From Lewinellaceae bacterium (GTDB taxonomy: Bacteria; Bacteroidota; Bacteroidia; Chitinophagales; Saprospiraceae), in assembly GCA_020636445.1 (NCBI GenBank), contig JACJXV010000007.1:39008-103007 (forward strand): a stretch of 64,000 nucleotides of DNA. The letters are read 5' to 3'. The translations under genes and the position numbers were made by a program. This document shows positions 1-9,341 of the stretch, piece by piece. A model generated the notes under the pieces. That model made no database searches, was not told the DNA's origin, and was given only the letters and a program-made list of their open reading frames with translations. Every line of letters begins with the position of its first letter. Positions within the stretch are counted from its first letter, which is position 1.

Positions 1-2
1 TT

Positions 3-797
3 ACGACGCTACACGGAACGGACATTACCCTGGTTGGCACGCATAAGGCATTCAAGCCTGTAGTCGAGTTTTCGATTAATAAATCAGATGGCGTTACAGC
101 GGTTTCAAACAGCTTACGGCAACAGACACATGACTATTTCAACATCACCCGCGACATTGAGGTGATTCACAATTTTGTTGATTTCGAGCGTTTCCGGAAA
201 AGCAATAAAGATCATTTCAAGAAAGCCATTGCCCCCGAGGGCGAACGGGTACTGATTCATGTTAGTAATTTCCGCAAAGTAAAGCGGGTCGAGGATGCCG
301 TAAAGGTCTTTCACCAGGTGCGGCAAAAACTTCCCTCTAAATTATTACTGATTGGTGATGGCCCCGAACGGCGCAATATCGAGTCCCTTTGCCGGGAGCT
401 TCACCTTTGCGATGATATTCGTTTCCTGGGCAAACAAGATGCTATTGAGGAGTTGATGGCCGTTGCCGATGTTTTTCTACTGCCCTCAGAAAAGGAGAGC
501 TTTGGATTAGCAGCGCTGGAGGCTATGGCTTGCGAAGTCCCGGTCATTTCGACCAATGCAGGCGGCTTACCCGAAGTGAACATTCACGGCGAAACGGGCT
601 TTATGAGCAATGTTGGCGACGTAGATGATATGGCCAAAAATGCGATCTATATTCTCAGTAATGATGAAGTACTCAATCAGTTTCGGGCGAATGCACTGGA
701 ACAGGCACGCAGGTTTGATATCAGCAATATTCTTCCCCACTACGAATCCTACTACGAAACCATTATTAAAACAGCCGTCTACACGACTACCGATTAG
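3..797 (+). CDS. bshA: BshA, bacillithiol glycosyltransferase (5'-truncated by the window edge)
   Basis: N-acetyl-alpha-D-glucosaminyl L-malate synthase: a GT4 glycosyltransferase that joins GlcNAc from UDP-GlcNAc to L-malate, the first step of bacillithiol synthesis in the cytoplasm. The frame is open from base 3 and begins with TTLHGTDITLVG, part of the BshA N-terminal half, so roughly the first third of the protein lies outside the window. Visible motifs are FSINKSDGVTAVS, HVSNFRKVKRVEDAV, LLLIGDGPERR, and the nucleotide-sugar-binding stretch ESFGLAALEAMACEVPVI followed by GGLPEV. About 264 residues remain. The stop codon overlaps the end of the convergent porZ gene by 4 bp. Family assignment is firm because several BshA-specific blocks are present in order. 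Confidence 0.95.
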   Translation, partial: TTLHGTDITLVGTHKAFKPVVEFSINKSDGVTAVSNSLRQQTHDYFNITRDIEVIHNFVDFERFRKSNKDHFKKAIAPEGERVLIHVSNFRKVKRVEDAVKVFHQVRQKLPSKLLLIGDGPERRNIESLCRELHLCDDIRFLGKQDAIEELMAVADVFLLPSEKESFGLAALEAMACEVPVISTNAGGLPEVNIHGETGFMSNVGDVDDMAKNAIYILSNDEVLNQFRANALEQARRFDISNILPHYESYYETIIKTAVYTTTD

Positions 798-3169
798 CGG
801 TTTCCCTGGATGAAAACAATTTTCGCTACTGCCCCATCGGGTTGCCCGAAACCTATACGCTGTGGATTGGAAGCACTAAACACCAGGTAGACCCCGGATT
901 GGACAACCTGCCCCGTGTAATCCCGGCCGTCCCAAATAGCCTGCCCCCCCAGGGCCTTCGTCTCAAATACCAACCGCCCACTGATATCCGTAATCTTAAC
1001 AATTGCATCGCGAGCCAATCCTCTTATTGCGATAGGCCCGGTATAGTCTGGGCGAACAGGATTCGGAAAAACCTCTACGGATGCCTTATGTACCCGCCCG
1101 CCAACAATCGCTTCGGCGCGATAGGAAATAATACCATTTTCGGTTCCGATAAACACCTCACCGGAAAGGGGATCTACCGCAATATCATTGATCGTATTGC
1201 TCGGAAGTGGTGAATTTCGGGTTGTAAAGCGGGCAATGGTCTCTTCACCATCGGGAGACAGCAGAAATACCCCGTTTTTCGTGCCAACCCATTTGCGGTT
1301 TGCGCCGTCAACTGCAATGGTTTGTACATCTTCTGTTACCAGCAGATAATCCAAAAAACCATCCTGATCAACTATGCGCCGCTCGCCCAGGCAGGTAGCA
1401 TCCAGGGCAGTACTACCGCATTCAAAAATAACCACGCCTTCAGCCGTTCCGACCCAAACAAATCCATCCTGGTCAACAGCCAGGCAATTCACCAGGTTCG
1501 TAGGTAAGTTACTATTGCCGGTATTAATGATACGACAGCGATCGTCCGCCGGATTATCCAGATCTCCTTCATCAAAAACCAACAACCCGCTGGCATTGGA
1601 ATTGCTCACAAACCATTTGTATCCATTCCCATCCACACCCACCTGGTGAATACGCGTTTCATTGCAAGCAGGTAAAAAAGATTTCCATTCTCCCTTATTG
1701 GTCAGCACGGAAATAGGCCGTTCTGCCAGGTGATTCGCAATCCAGAGGTTATTGTCGGCATCAAATGCCAGCCCACTTATCCGGGTACGAGCAGTATCCC
1801 CGACCGTATTGTTCAACGACGAATTTTTTTCGTTGTAGAGCTTGAATACCCCACCGGGGGAAAGTTCCAGTAAACCCTCAATGAAGGACCCGGCATAGAC
1901 CTTCCCGTTATCCGGATGGACCGCAATGGTCATAATATCAAAAAGATCATCAGCAGGAGAATTGAGGTTTTCCCCTTTTAAAGCATCATTAGTGAACCGA
2001 TTGTAAATAGTCCATTTCCCATCAATCAAGGAAGCAAAACCATGGTCGAGAAAGCGATAGCTAAAGGTTTGGTCCACCCCACCAGCAGCTACCCATACCT
2101 GATCGCCGGCAATCGTAATTTCGCGGTTAATCGCCGACCAGGGAGAATTAAAACTGATCCGGTCACAAGAACCATTCTGCAAATTGGCCAGTACCCGCAG
2201 ATCGCGGAAATCATCACCAAACCAAATGCGCCCTTGCTGGTCTTCGATTGCATAATTGGGAAATCCGAAGCAGTCCTCCGGAGCCGATCCGGCAAGGCCT
2301 GCAGAGGTGAAGTAAAATAATTTCCCAGTACTGCATCCGCTGCGACAGCGATAACCGGCCAATAAATGAGACCCTTCGGCCGTGAGATACTTCATGGTCA
2401 ACCCTGTAGTACTGTGGACCAAAATGGCCTGGTTACCATCCAATCGATACAACTGATCATTGACGTCAAAATAAAGGGTATTATTATAAACGGCCAGGGC
2501 CCGGGTAGCCCCGGCAGGGATTCCTTGCTCATCTCCCATCAGCGTCCAATTGCCAAAATTTTCCGGATTAGGGTTATCCAGCCGGATTCGGTAAATCCCC
2601 TCTTCCGTTGCCGCATAGAGGTAATTTTGCAGGGTAACGACACTTGTAACCTCGGTGCCGGTAAAGGTGGTGAAAGCAAATTCTGCGGGGTCGAGATTTA
2701 CGCGGGATATTCCGTAATTAGCGGCAATAAACAAGGTATTGGGATCCGCCAGAAAAAAATGGTAAATCTCTTTGGCGCCCACAATATTGGTGAAGTTCCT
2801 GATCTGCGGCAGTGTCGTTACGGTTCCATTTTCCGAGATTAGATCCAACACACTATTTTCATAGGCAATGATTAGTTGTTTCCGACCTGCATTATAGGTC
2901 AGTAGCGAAATACCGACATCGGTTAGCCCATCCACTTTGCTGACAAACTCCACCGCCCCATCAGTCTTGTCAATAGCAACCAGCGAAAGTTCAGTTGCAT
3001 AATAGACCTTCTCTGGGCTCTGGGTTACCAATCGCCCCACGCGATAAGGAAGGTGTGCCCGCCACTGCCCGATAGCCAGTGGCGTGGTGCCTGCTGACTC
3101 ATCCTGTCCCATCAGCAAGGGTAGTATACCAAGATTCAGGCTAAAAAGTATCCAAATCCGTAAATTCAT
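794..3169 (-). CDS. porZ: PorZ-type T9SS sortase-associated beta-propeller protein
   Basis: A secreted protein of about 791 residues. The start at 3169 gives a good signal peptide (MNLRIWILFSLNLGI..., cleavage near LLMGQ); an ATG 13 codons upstream would spoil it. Next to the signal is IGQWRAHLPY, typical of PorZ proteins. The body is made of two-component-regulator-type propeller repeats, seen as recurrent blocks such as GLAFDADNNLWIA, VDGNGYKWFVS, VDQDGFVWVGT, VDGANRKWVGT and VDPLSGEVFIGT. The C-terminal roughly 90 residues form an Ig-like T9SS-type domain (VEVFPNPVRPDY, ITDISGRLVFE, WDGRDYTGQVVQSGVYLV). In known systems PorZ belongs to the cell-surface attachment complex that helps PorU process cargo and attach it to A-LPS. 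The gene is convergent with bshA. Cargo specificity cannot be read from sequence. Confidence 0.85.
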   Translation of the reverse strand: MNLRIWILFSLNLGILPLLMGQDESAGTTPLAIGQWRAHLPYRVGRLVTQSPEKVYYATELSLVAIDKTDGAVEFVSKVDGLTDVGISLLTYNAGRKQLIIAYENSVLDLISENGTVTTLPQIRNFTNIVGAKEIYHFFLADPNTLFIAANYGISRVNLDPAEFAFTTFTGTEVTSVVTLQNYLYAATEEGIYRIRLDNPNPENFGNWTLMGDEQGIPAGATRALAVYNNTLYFDVNDQLYRLDGNQAILVHSTTGLTMKYLTAEGSHLLAGYRCRSGCSTGKLFYFTSAGLAGSAPEDCFGFPNYAIEDQQGRIWFGDDFRDLRVLANLQNGSCDRISFNSPWSAINREITIAGDQVWVAAGGVDQTFSYRFLDHGFASLIDGKWTIYNRFTNDALKGENLNSPADDLFDIMTIAVHPDNGKVYAGSFIEGLLELSPGGVFKLYNEKNSSLNNTVGDTARTRISGLAFDADNNLWIANHLAERPISVLTNKGEWKSFLPACNETRIHQVGVDGNGYKWFVSNSNASGLLVFDEGDLDNPADDRCRIINTGNSNLPTNLVNCLAVDQDGFVWVGTAEGVVIFECGSTALDATCLGERRIVDQDGFLDYLLVTEDVQTIAVDGANRKWVGTKNGVFLLSPDGEETIARFTTRNSPLPSNTINDIAVDPLSGEVFIGTENGIISYRAEAIVGGRVHKASVEVFPNPVRPDYTGPIAIRGLARDAIVKITDISGRLVFETKALGGQAIWDGRDYTGQVVQSGVYLVFSASNPQRIGFGQPDGAVAKIVFIQGNR

Positions 3170-3332
3170 AACAACGGGGATTTCAATCTGCTGGAAAAAT
3201 CCTGACACCTAATGATGTCAAGTATAACTAGCTGCTACGGAAAAAATTGCCTGGCCTGGGCCTTCGCGCTACTCTTTCACAAGATAAGACCCTATGCCCT
3301 TCCGTATCGCTGCCAGGGCGTCATGATCCTGA

Positions 3333-3932
3333 CTATTTTCGATATAGCCCGCTCTGTTCAATATAGGCCAGCACGGGCTCGGTAACCATATACCGAACCG
3401 ACTCCCCCTGGCGAATGCAAGCCCGGATATAGGTAGCCGAGATGTCCAGCAGCGGCACTTCATCAAACCAACGAACCCGGGGTTGATCCTTCCATGGCCC
3501 AGGATCTATTCCCGGCCGCGCATAAACATAGATCTCATAATCGCGTAATAGCACTTCATAGTTTTTCCACTTGGGAAGGGTGGGCAGGGTATCCCCTCCC
3601 ATTAACAGAACAAACTCACGCTCCGGATAACGTTCTTTCAGATAGGTAAGGGTATCGATAGTGTAGGAAGGGCGCGGTAGTCCGAATTCAATATCGCTCG
3701 CCCGAAGGCGGGGGTTTTCGGCGACAGCCTCCTGAACCAGATGCAAGCGGTCGTAATCGCCTGCCAGGGTATTTTTAGCTTTAAGAGGGTTATGCGGACT
3801 AACCACCAGCCAGACCTCCCGCAGGTCGGTCCGGGTTGCCATATAATTCGCAATGATCAAATGACCTACATGAACAGGATTGAAAGAGCCAAAAAACAGG
3901 CCTATTTTAGTTCCGGTAGGGGGCTGTTCCAT
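3333..3932 (-). CDS. nadD: Nicotinate-nucleotide adenylyltransferase
   Basis: NadD transfers AMP from ATP to nicotinate mononucleotide in NAD synthesis. The 199-residue protein has the nucleotidyltransferase signature GLFFGSFNPVHVGHL near residues 11-25, including the HxGH motif, and ends with the SxTxIR motif (SATYIRACIRQG) that binds ATP phosphates. LMGGDTLPTLPKW is the usual central NadD block. Length and motif order match the family. It sits 6 bp downstream of the small lipoprotein gene and is probably co-transcribed with it and perhaps with dnaN; the ATG start leaves almost no intergenic space. Confidence 0.96.
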   Translation of the reverse strand: MEQPPTGTKIGLFFGSFNPVHVGHLIIANYMATRTDLREVWLVVSPHNPLKAKNTLAGDYDRLHLVQEAVAENPRLRASDIEFGLPRPSYTIDTLTYLKERYPEREFVLLMGGDTLPTLPKWKNYEVLLRDYEIYVYARPGIDPGPWKDQPRVRWFDEVPLLDISATYIRACIRQGESVRYMVTEPVLAYIEQSGLYRK

Positions 3933-3938
3933 CGGTTG

Positions 3939-4430
3939 TTACTGTAACTGGCGTTCCAAAACATTGATGAGGCTATCCATGGTATACTCCAGCTCCTCAT
4001 CATCGAATAACAACTCACTTTCCTGGGGAATGTGGACTAACCATTGCTTGTTGATCCGCAAAAGAAGGTATTGCGTTTCGTACGTTTCGTATTGATCTTT
4101 GAGCGTACAGCTGCAAAAGGCTGAATCCTGTCGTGGGGTGCAGACAAGATTGAGAAATTCCGTTGTCAGCAGTGTAGAGTCACCAACCTCTCCCGCGAAC
4201 ATAGTCGCCATTTCGCTAAGCCGAACCTGCTCTTCGGGGGTGCTTAAAAGTTTGGCCGCGGCAAAGTCGTTCCGATCTATATACCCCTGATACTGGCGAA
4301 CAACATCTTCGGGAGTGTTGGGCAGTTGCACCTGTTCGGAAAGCGATTCCCCTCCAGGATCTTTTTTACCACAGGAAAACAACGTGGCAGCCAATAAGAG
4401 GGATGATAATCCCAGGCAAAGCCTATTCAT
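3939..4430 (-). CDS. Small periplasmic lipoprotein of unknown function
   Basis: A 163-residue protein with a clear lipoprotein signal: a short basic N-terminus, a hydrophobic core and the lipobox LFSC, so Cys20 would be lipidated. The mature part begins with a Lys/Asp/Gly linker, then a helix-rich segment (TPEDVVRQYQGYIDRNDF) that resembles the start of small NTF2-like lipoprotein domains such as DUF4878. That resemblance is only suggestive. Two cysteines close together (CSC in SAFCSCTLKDQY) could form a disulfide or bind a ligand. It lies between dnaN and nadD on the same strand; neither neighbour suggests a function. Confidence 0.8.
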   Translation of the reverse strand: MNRLCLGLSSLLLAATLFSCGKKDPGGESLSEQVQLPNTPEDVVRQYQGYIDRNDFAAAKLLSTPEEQVRLSEMATMFAGEVGDSTLLTTEFLNLVCTPRQDSAFCSCTLKDQYETYETQYLLLRINKQWLVHIPQESELLFDDEELEYTMDSLINVLERQLQ

Positions 4431-4511
4431 GCAAAGCGTTTTAGTGAACCAGCACTTCTGCCGGCAAGGTATTTTAGCCGCTGTCCTGGTGGAACCCGCT
4501 CGCTCCTGCGA

Positions 4512-5627
4512 TTAGTTACTCAGCATAACCGGCATAACCAGCATGAGGATATCTTCCGTCTCAGCTTGTTCGGAAGGAAGCAGAATTCCTGCCCGCGTTG
4601 GGGTTGATAACTCGATGCGTACTTCATCCGATTCCATTACACTAAGCATTTCCACGAGGAACTTCGCATTGAATCCAATCGTCAGCGCATTCCCATCGTA
4701 GCTACAGGGTAATTGTTCGGTAGCTTCATTGGAAAAGTCTAAATCCTGTGCGGAAACCGTCAGACTACCCTCACTAATTGTCAGAATAACCTGGTTAGTG
4801 GTTTTATTAGCATAAATGGCAATCCGCTTCAGGGAATTCTGAAAATCCATCCGGGAAATAACCAGCAAATTAGGGTTGTCCACCGGAATAACGGCATTGT
4901 AATCGGGGTAACGTGCATCAATCAGTCGGCAAACCAGTTGGGCCCCGCCAAAGGAGAAAAACGCGTTTGCTTTATTAAAGGAGAGCGTAATTTCCTCGGA
5001 GGCAGGAAGGGCATTTTTCAACAAATTGAGCGCCTTCTTGGGAACAATAAAGGTCGTCGATACGGAACTCGAAATGTCGGTACAAATATACCGAACCAGT
5101 TTATGCGCATCCGTAGCAACCATTGAGAGTTTATTAAAATCAACCTGGAAATAAACCCCCATCATAGCCGGACGAAGCTCATCGTTGCTCGTTGCAAAAA
5201 GCGTTTTATTGATCCCATGGATCAATGCTCCGCCGGATAAGGTAACTGTTTCTACATTATCGGGCTCCGGAATTGCCGGAAAGTCCGCGCCATTTTCTCC
5301 GGCGAGTTTATATTTCCCATATGCCGAGGTGATCTCAATGGCAAAAGTATCGTCATCAATAGTCAAGGTTATGGGCTGCTGCGGCAGGGCCTTAAGCGTA
5401 TCCAGTAAGATTTTTGCAGGTACTGCAACCATCCCATCCGAATCGGACATCACATCAATCTGGGTAGTAATTGAGGTTTCCAGATCGGAGGCAGCAATGG
5501 TCAACTTGTTATCGCTAATCGTGAAGAGGAAGTCTTCCAGAATAGGTAATACAGGATTGGAACCAATAGATCCGGCAGCAAGTTGTAAGTGCTTGAGCAA
5601 TTCGGAAGAGGATACGCTGAATTTCAT
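4512..5627 (-). CDS. dnaN: DNA polymerase III beta sliding clamp
   Basis: The 371-residue protein has the length and three-fold domain structure of the beta clamp, which encircles DNA and tethers polymerase III. Recognisable blocks are the N-terminal MKFSVSSSELLKHLQLAAGSIG, LPILEDFLF, ALPQQPITL, ATDAHKLVRY in the middle domain, VCRLIDARYPDYNAVIP, and the C-terminal LVMPVMLSN, which includes the usual M-P-M/V-L ending. It is transcribed away from the M16 gene at 5783. The 155-bp interval between them holds both promoters. Nothing is unusual in the protein. Confidence 0.97.
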   Translation of the reverse strand: MKFSVSSSELLKHLQLAAGSIGSNPVLPILEDFLFTISDNKLTIAASDLETSITTQIDVMSDSDGMVAVPAKILLDTLKALPQQPITLTIDDDTFAIEITSAYGKYKLAGENGADFPAIPEPDNVETVTLSGGALIHGINKTLFATSNDELRPAMMGVYFQVDFNKLSMVATDAHKLVRYICTDISSSVSTTFIVPKKALNLLKNALPASEEITLSFNKANAFFSFGGAQLVCRLIDARYPDYNAVIPVDNPNLLVISRMDFQNSLKRIAIYANKTTNQVILTISEGSLTVSAQDLDFSNEATEQLPCSYDGNALTIGFNAKFLVEMLSVMESDEVRIELSTPTRAGILLPSEQAETEDILMLVMPVMLSN

Positions 5628-5757
5628 AGTTGTTGGTAGTATTTTCCAGGGCTATATGTAGTCTGTTTCAACTAACAAAGGTAGTGTTTCAGGCTTATTT
5701 ATTTTGACCAAATAATTAACAGGCTGTGGAAAACCTGTTTTGTCCAGCAGATTGCGT

Positions 5758-5765
5758 TACCTTTG
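5758..5765 (+). promoter_or_regulatory. Bacteroidota-type -7 element TACCTTTG before the M16 gene
   Basis: TACCTTTG matches the Bacteroidota -7 consensus TAnnTTTG exactly. A T-rich -33 candidate (TGTTTTG, about 15-18 bases upstream) is present. Transcription would begin about 7 bases downstream, leaving a leader of roughly 10-12 nt before the ATG at 5783. Confidence 0.55.
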
Positions 5766-5782
5766 CCCCGAAAAAAATAAAA

Positions 5783-7063
5783 ATGCCCAATCGTCGTCGC
5801 GCACCTCGTATTCATCCGGTACAAAAACTTACTATTCCCCCCGTGGAGGAGTACCGCCTGGATAATGGCTTGCCGGTCTATGCCGTGAACATGGGCACCC
5901 AGGAAGTCATTCGCCTGGATCTTATTTTTCATGGTGGGCGTCCCCATGAACACAAACCGATGGTTGCGCGGGCCACTATCGCCCAAATTCGCGAAGGATC
6001 TCCGCGTGTTTCGGGAGCTTACCTGGCTGATCGGCTTGACTATTTTGGCAGTAGCCTGTCGACGCCCGCCCAGCTCGATTTTTCCCAGTTGACGGTTCAC
6101 TGCATGAATAAATACCTGCCCCAGGTATTGCCTTTGATTACAGATATCCTGACGGATCCGGCTTTCCCGGAAGAAGAACTGGTCTCTTATATTCGCCGGA
6201 ATTTGCAGCGCTTGCAGGTGGAGTTAAGCAAAACCGATGTAGTAGCTTACCGCGCAATTACCGAACAATTGTATGGCTCTCACCACCCCTACGGATGGAA
6301 TAGCACCACGGAAATATATCAGGCGCTACAACGCGACGACCTGGTTCGGCATTACCACTCCTGGATGCACGCTGGCAATGCGCAGTGCTTTGTCGCGGGC
6401 CAGGTAACTGCCGACACGCTGGCACAGTTGAATGCCTCGCTGGGGCAGGATCTGCCCGCGCGTCCGGCTCCGCCACCAACGGTATTACCCCCTTATGAGC
6501 CCGGAGAACGGCGTGTCTCCATTGAACGCCAGGATAGCCTGCAAACCTCAATCCGGATCGGCCGCCCCATGTTCAGCCGCCACCACCCCGATTACCATGG
6601 GCTGTCGGTGCTGAATACTATTCTGGGAGGCTATTTTGGCTCCCGTCTAATGACGAATATCCGGGAAGAAAAAGGCTACACCTATAATATTTATTCTACG
6701 CTGGATACTATGCGGTTTGACGGCTGTTTCTACATCGCCGCTGAAGTTGGTAATACCTACGTAGAAGACACCCGAAAACAGATCTACGAAGAAATCGACC
6801 GCCTCCAACAGGACCTGGTCGATGAAGAAGAACTGGAAATGGTGCGTAGCTATATTCTGGGCACTTACCTCACCACCCTCGATGGTCCCTTTAATGTAGG
6901 CGACCTCGTACGCAGCCTGATTTCCGAAGGCCTTACCCTTGATTTTTTCCGCGAAGCCGTTGATGTTGTCCGCGAAATCGATGCAACCCAAATTCGCGAC
7001 CTCGCACAGCTTTACCTTCGCCCCGAGGACATGTATGAAACATTGGTGGGGGCACGTGGTTAA
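5783..7063 (+). CDS. M16 (insulinase-family) peptidase subunit without the zinc motif
   Basis: A 426-residue protein with the double-domain M16 fold: an N-terminal domain (YRLDNGLPVYAVNMG) and a C-terminal M16_C domain containing LGGYFGSRLMTNIREEKGYTYNIYS. The ATG at 5783 follows an A-rich stretch typical of Bacteroidota translation starts; the in-frame codons further upstream lie on the promoter. Where active M16 enzymes carry HxxEH, this protein reads RATIAQIREGS, so no zinc site can form. The conserved R/Y pair of the second domain (GYTYNIYS) is kept. This is the pattern of the non-catalytic partner in two-subunit M16B peptidases. The catalytic partner is not next to it in this window. No signal peptide is evident. 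Confidence 0.85.
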   Translation: MPNRRRAPRIHPVQKLTIPPVEEYRLDNGLPVYAVNMGTQEVIRLDLIFHGGRPHEHKPMVARATIAQIREGSPRVSGAYLADRLDYFGSSLSTPAQLDFSQLTVHCMNKYLPQVLPLITDILTDPAFPEEELVSYIRRNLQRLQVELSKTDVVAYRAITEQLYGSHHPYGWNSTTEIYQALQRDDLVRHYHSWMHAGNAQCFVAGQVTADTLAQLNASLGQDLPARPAPPPTVLPPYEPGERRVSIERQDSLQTSIRIGRPMFSRHHPDYHGLSVLNTILGGYFGSRLMTNIREEKGYTYNIYSTLDTMRFDGCFYIAAEVGNTYVEDTRKQIYEEIDRLQQDLVDEEELEMVRSYILGTYLTTLDGPFNVGDLVRSLISEGLTLDFFREAVDVVREIDATQIRDLAQLYLRPEDMYETLVGARG

Positions 7064-7308
7064 CCACTTGATTTCGACACTTTAGGGTCAATTTCTTTCT
7101 CCGGACGGGCTTTCCGTGGATTTGTTCAAATTGCCCGCGCGTTTTTTTTAATTTTCGCTTATTTTTCACGTCATTTGCAGCGCACAACAGCAGGAAGTAT
7201 AACGACTCATTTTTTTCAATACCAGTGTATTAAACCAATTGAGTAGTACAATAAATTCTTCCTTTCTGACGTTTAGAACCGATTTTTTGAATTAGGTAAA
7301 AGAGTTGA

Positions 7309-8340
7309 ATGAAACTGTTTAGCTTTTTTAAGCAGGAGCTCGCCATAGATTTAGGTACGGCTAACACGCTCATCATACAAGACGATAAAATTGTTGTCGA
7401 TGAACCTTCCATCGTAGCAATTGACCGCAGAACCTCCCAGACGATTGCCGTGGGGCGAAAAGCCATGCAGATGCATGAAAAAACCCACGAAGACATCAAA
7501 ACTATCCGTCCCCTTAAGGATGGTGTTATCGCTGACTTTCAGGCCGCCGAGAGCATGATTGAAGGCTTTATCAATATGATCGGAGGGCGTCGCCGGTTCT
7601 TTTCCCATATGAAAATGGTTATCTGTATCCCCTCCGGTATTACCGAAGTGGAAAAGCGAGCCGTTTTTGATTCTGCTGATCACGTAGACTCCAAGGAAAC
7701 CTACCTGATCCACGAGCCGATGGCGGCTGCCCTGGGGATTGGCCTCGATGTAGAAGAACCACAGGGAAACATGATTATTGATATTGGTGGAGGGACTACC
7801 GAAATTGCCGTCATTGCGCTTTCGGGGATCGTTTGCGATCAATCCATCCGTATTGCCGGGGATGAGTTCACCAGCGATATTATCAGCTACATGAAACGCC
7901 AGCATAATATTTTGATCGGCGAACGTACTGCTGAACAAATCAAAATTCATGCTGGTTCTGCCCTGCATGAGCTGGAGGACGGCCCTGAGGATTTTGCCGT
8001 TAATGGCCGTGACTTGATGACGGGCATCCCCAAACAAATCAAAGTGTCATACCGGGAAATTGCTCACTGCCTCGACAAATCGATTTCCAAGATTGAAGAC
8101 GCTGTTCTTAAAGCCCTGGAAGCGACTCCCCCGGAATTGGCAAGTGATATTTACCGCACAGGATTGTACCTCACCGGTGGTGGCGCGCTGCTCCGTGGTT
8201 TGGACAAGCGCTTGTCAATGAAAACCAAACTTCCGGTACATGTTGCCGATGATCCATTGCGCGCCGTGGTGCGTGGTACGGGCATTGCCCTGAAGAATAC
8301 CGACCGCTTCTCTTTCTTGATTGACCGTAAAAGCGTCTAA
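7309..8340 (+). CDS. mreB: Rod shape-determining actin homologue MreB
   Basis: MreB polymerises beneath the inner membrane and positions the elongation machinery. The 343-residue protein has the actin-family phosphate-1 motif AIDLGTANTLI, the phosphate-2 motif IDIGGGTTEIAVIALSG, and the adenosine-loop block LTGGGALLRGLDK. The N-terminal MKLFSFFKQ is a short amphipathic segment like those that bind membrane. It is the first gene of an mreB-mreC-mreD-mrdA cluster. A 245-bp upstream interval presumably holds its promoter, but I see no exact TAnnTTTG site there. Confidence 0.97.
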   Translation: MKLFSFFKQELAIDLGTANTLIIQDDKIVVDEPSIVAIDRRTSQTIAVGRKAMQMHEKTHEDIKTIRPLKDGVIADFQAAESMIEGFINMIGGRRRFFSHMKMVICIPSGITEVEKRAVFDSADHVDSKETYLIHEPMAAALGIGLDVEEPQGNMIIDIGGGTTEIAVIALSGIVCDQSIRIAGDEFTSDIISYMKRQHNILIGERTAEQIKIHAGSALHELEDGPEDFAVNGRDLMTGIPKQIKVSYREIAHCLDKSISKIEDAVLKALEATPPELASDIYRTGLYLTGGGALLRGLDKRLSMKTKLPVHVADDPLRAVVRGTGIALKNTDRFSFLIDRKSV

Positions 8341-8347
8341 TCTTTAG

Positions 8348-8380
8348 CTGGGTGGCAGTAAGTACTTGCCTGCCACCCAG
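8348..8380 (+). other. Perfect hairpin between mreB and mreC
   Basis: An 11-bp perfect inverted repeat, CTGGGTGGCAG paired with CTGCCACCCAG, with an 11-nt loop, begins 8 bp after the mreB stop. It is not followed by a T-run on either strand, so it is not a classical intrinsic terminator. It could stabilise the mreB 3' end or partly stop transcription before mreC. Confidence 0.6.
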
Positions 8381-8505
8381 TTGAAAAGAGAACAACCCAC
8401 CAGGGTACTGCAACCGATCTTTAAAGCCAGCGTATCCCCAATCCAATGCCAATGGGAGTCTTCCCAATCGTTTTGGTTTCGGATTAACTGCGAAATTGCT
8501 ACCCG

Positions 8506-9339
8506 ATGTCCACCTTGTTACAGTTACTTACGCGCCTGGGATCTGTTTTTATTTTCCTTTTCCTGGAAGGTATCTGCATCTATCTGGTTGTTCGGTATAA
8601 CGAAGGACAGGAGCGAATTTTTATTAATTCCACCAACATCATCGCCGGCAAACTTACCGAACAAAGCGACCGGTTCCATCGCTTTTTCAACTTATCCACC
8701 GAAAACACCCGGCTATTAGCCGAAAATGCCCGCCTGCGTGCGCAAATTGCCAGCGCACAATACCCGGATCAACTAGAACGTGATTCCGCCATTGTCCTTA
8801 GCCCCGATAGCCTGGTTCTGCAACAGTATACCTTTACCGGTGCGGAAGTGGTAGGCAACTCGGTTGCGCTCCGCAATAACATGCTCACCCTGAACAGGGG
8901 ATCCCGCCATGGAATTCGCCCGAACATGGGCGTTATTACTGAAAACGGGGTGGTAGGTATTGTTCGCCAGGTAGGCCGTCATTTTTCATCGGTTATGTCA
9001 GTACTGCATGCCCAATCCCGGATCAGTGCCCGTATTCGGGGAGAACGCTACTTCGGATCCTTGACCTGGCAAGGCCCTGACCCCCGCATTATGTCCCTGG
9101 AGGATGTTCCCAAATATGCACAAATAGCCGTTGGCGACACCGTCGAAACCAGTGGTTATTCCGAGCTGTTTCCGGCCGAAATCCTGATTGGAACCATCAC
9201 TGCTTATTCCCTGCCGCCAGGAGAAAGCAACTATAAAATCTCGGTAAAACTGACTACCGACCTGGCCCGCGTCCAGTACGTTTATGTTGTTAATAACTTG
9301 TTCCAACCGGAGCTGGACTCTCTCCGACAAGCGAAATAA
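8506..9339 (+). CDS. mreC: Rod shape-determining protein MreC
   Basis: A 277-residue bitopic protein with an N-terminal membrane helix (LGSVFIFLFLEGICIYLVV), then a coiled-coil stretch (residues about 60-90, RLLAENARLRAQIASAQ) and the MreC beta domain (GAEVVGNSV, LTLNRGSRHGIRPNMGVITENGVVGIV, RISARIRGERYFGSLTWQGPDPR, GDTVETSGYSELFPAEILIGTI). It links MreB filaments to periplasmic peptidoglycan synthases. It is separated from mreB by 165 bp containing a hairpin, and from mreD by only 2 bp, so mreC and mreD are translationally coupled. Confidence 0.96.
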   Translation: MSTLLQLLTRLGSVFIFLFLEGICIYLVVRYNEGQERIFINSTNIIAGKLTEQSDRFHRFFNLSTENTRLLAENARLRAQIASAQYPDQLERDSAIVLSPDSLVLQQYTFTGAEVVGNSVALRNNMLTLNRGSRHGIRPNMGVITENGVVGIVRQVGRHFSSVMSVLHAQSRISARIRGERYFGSLTWQGPDPRIMSLEDVPKYAQIAVGDTVETSGYSELFPAEILIGTITAYSLPPGESNYKISVKLTTDLARVQYVYVVNNLFQPELDSLRQAK

Positions 9340-9341
9340 CC

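Noticed and set aside
7351..8037. 228-residue minus-strand frame inside mreB
   Set aside because: Antisense shadow of a strongly conserved gene.
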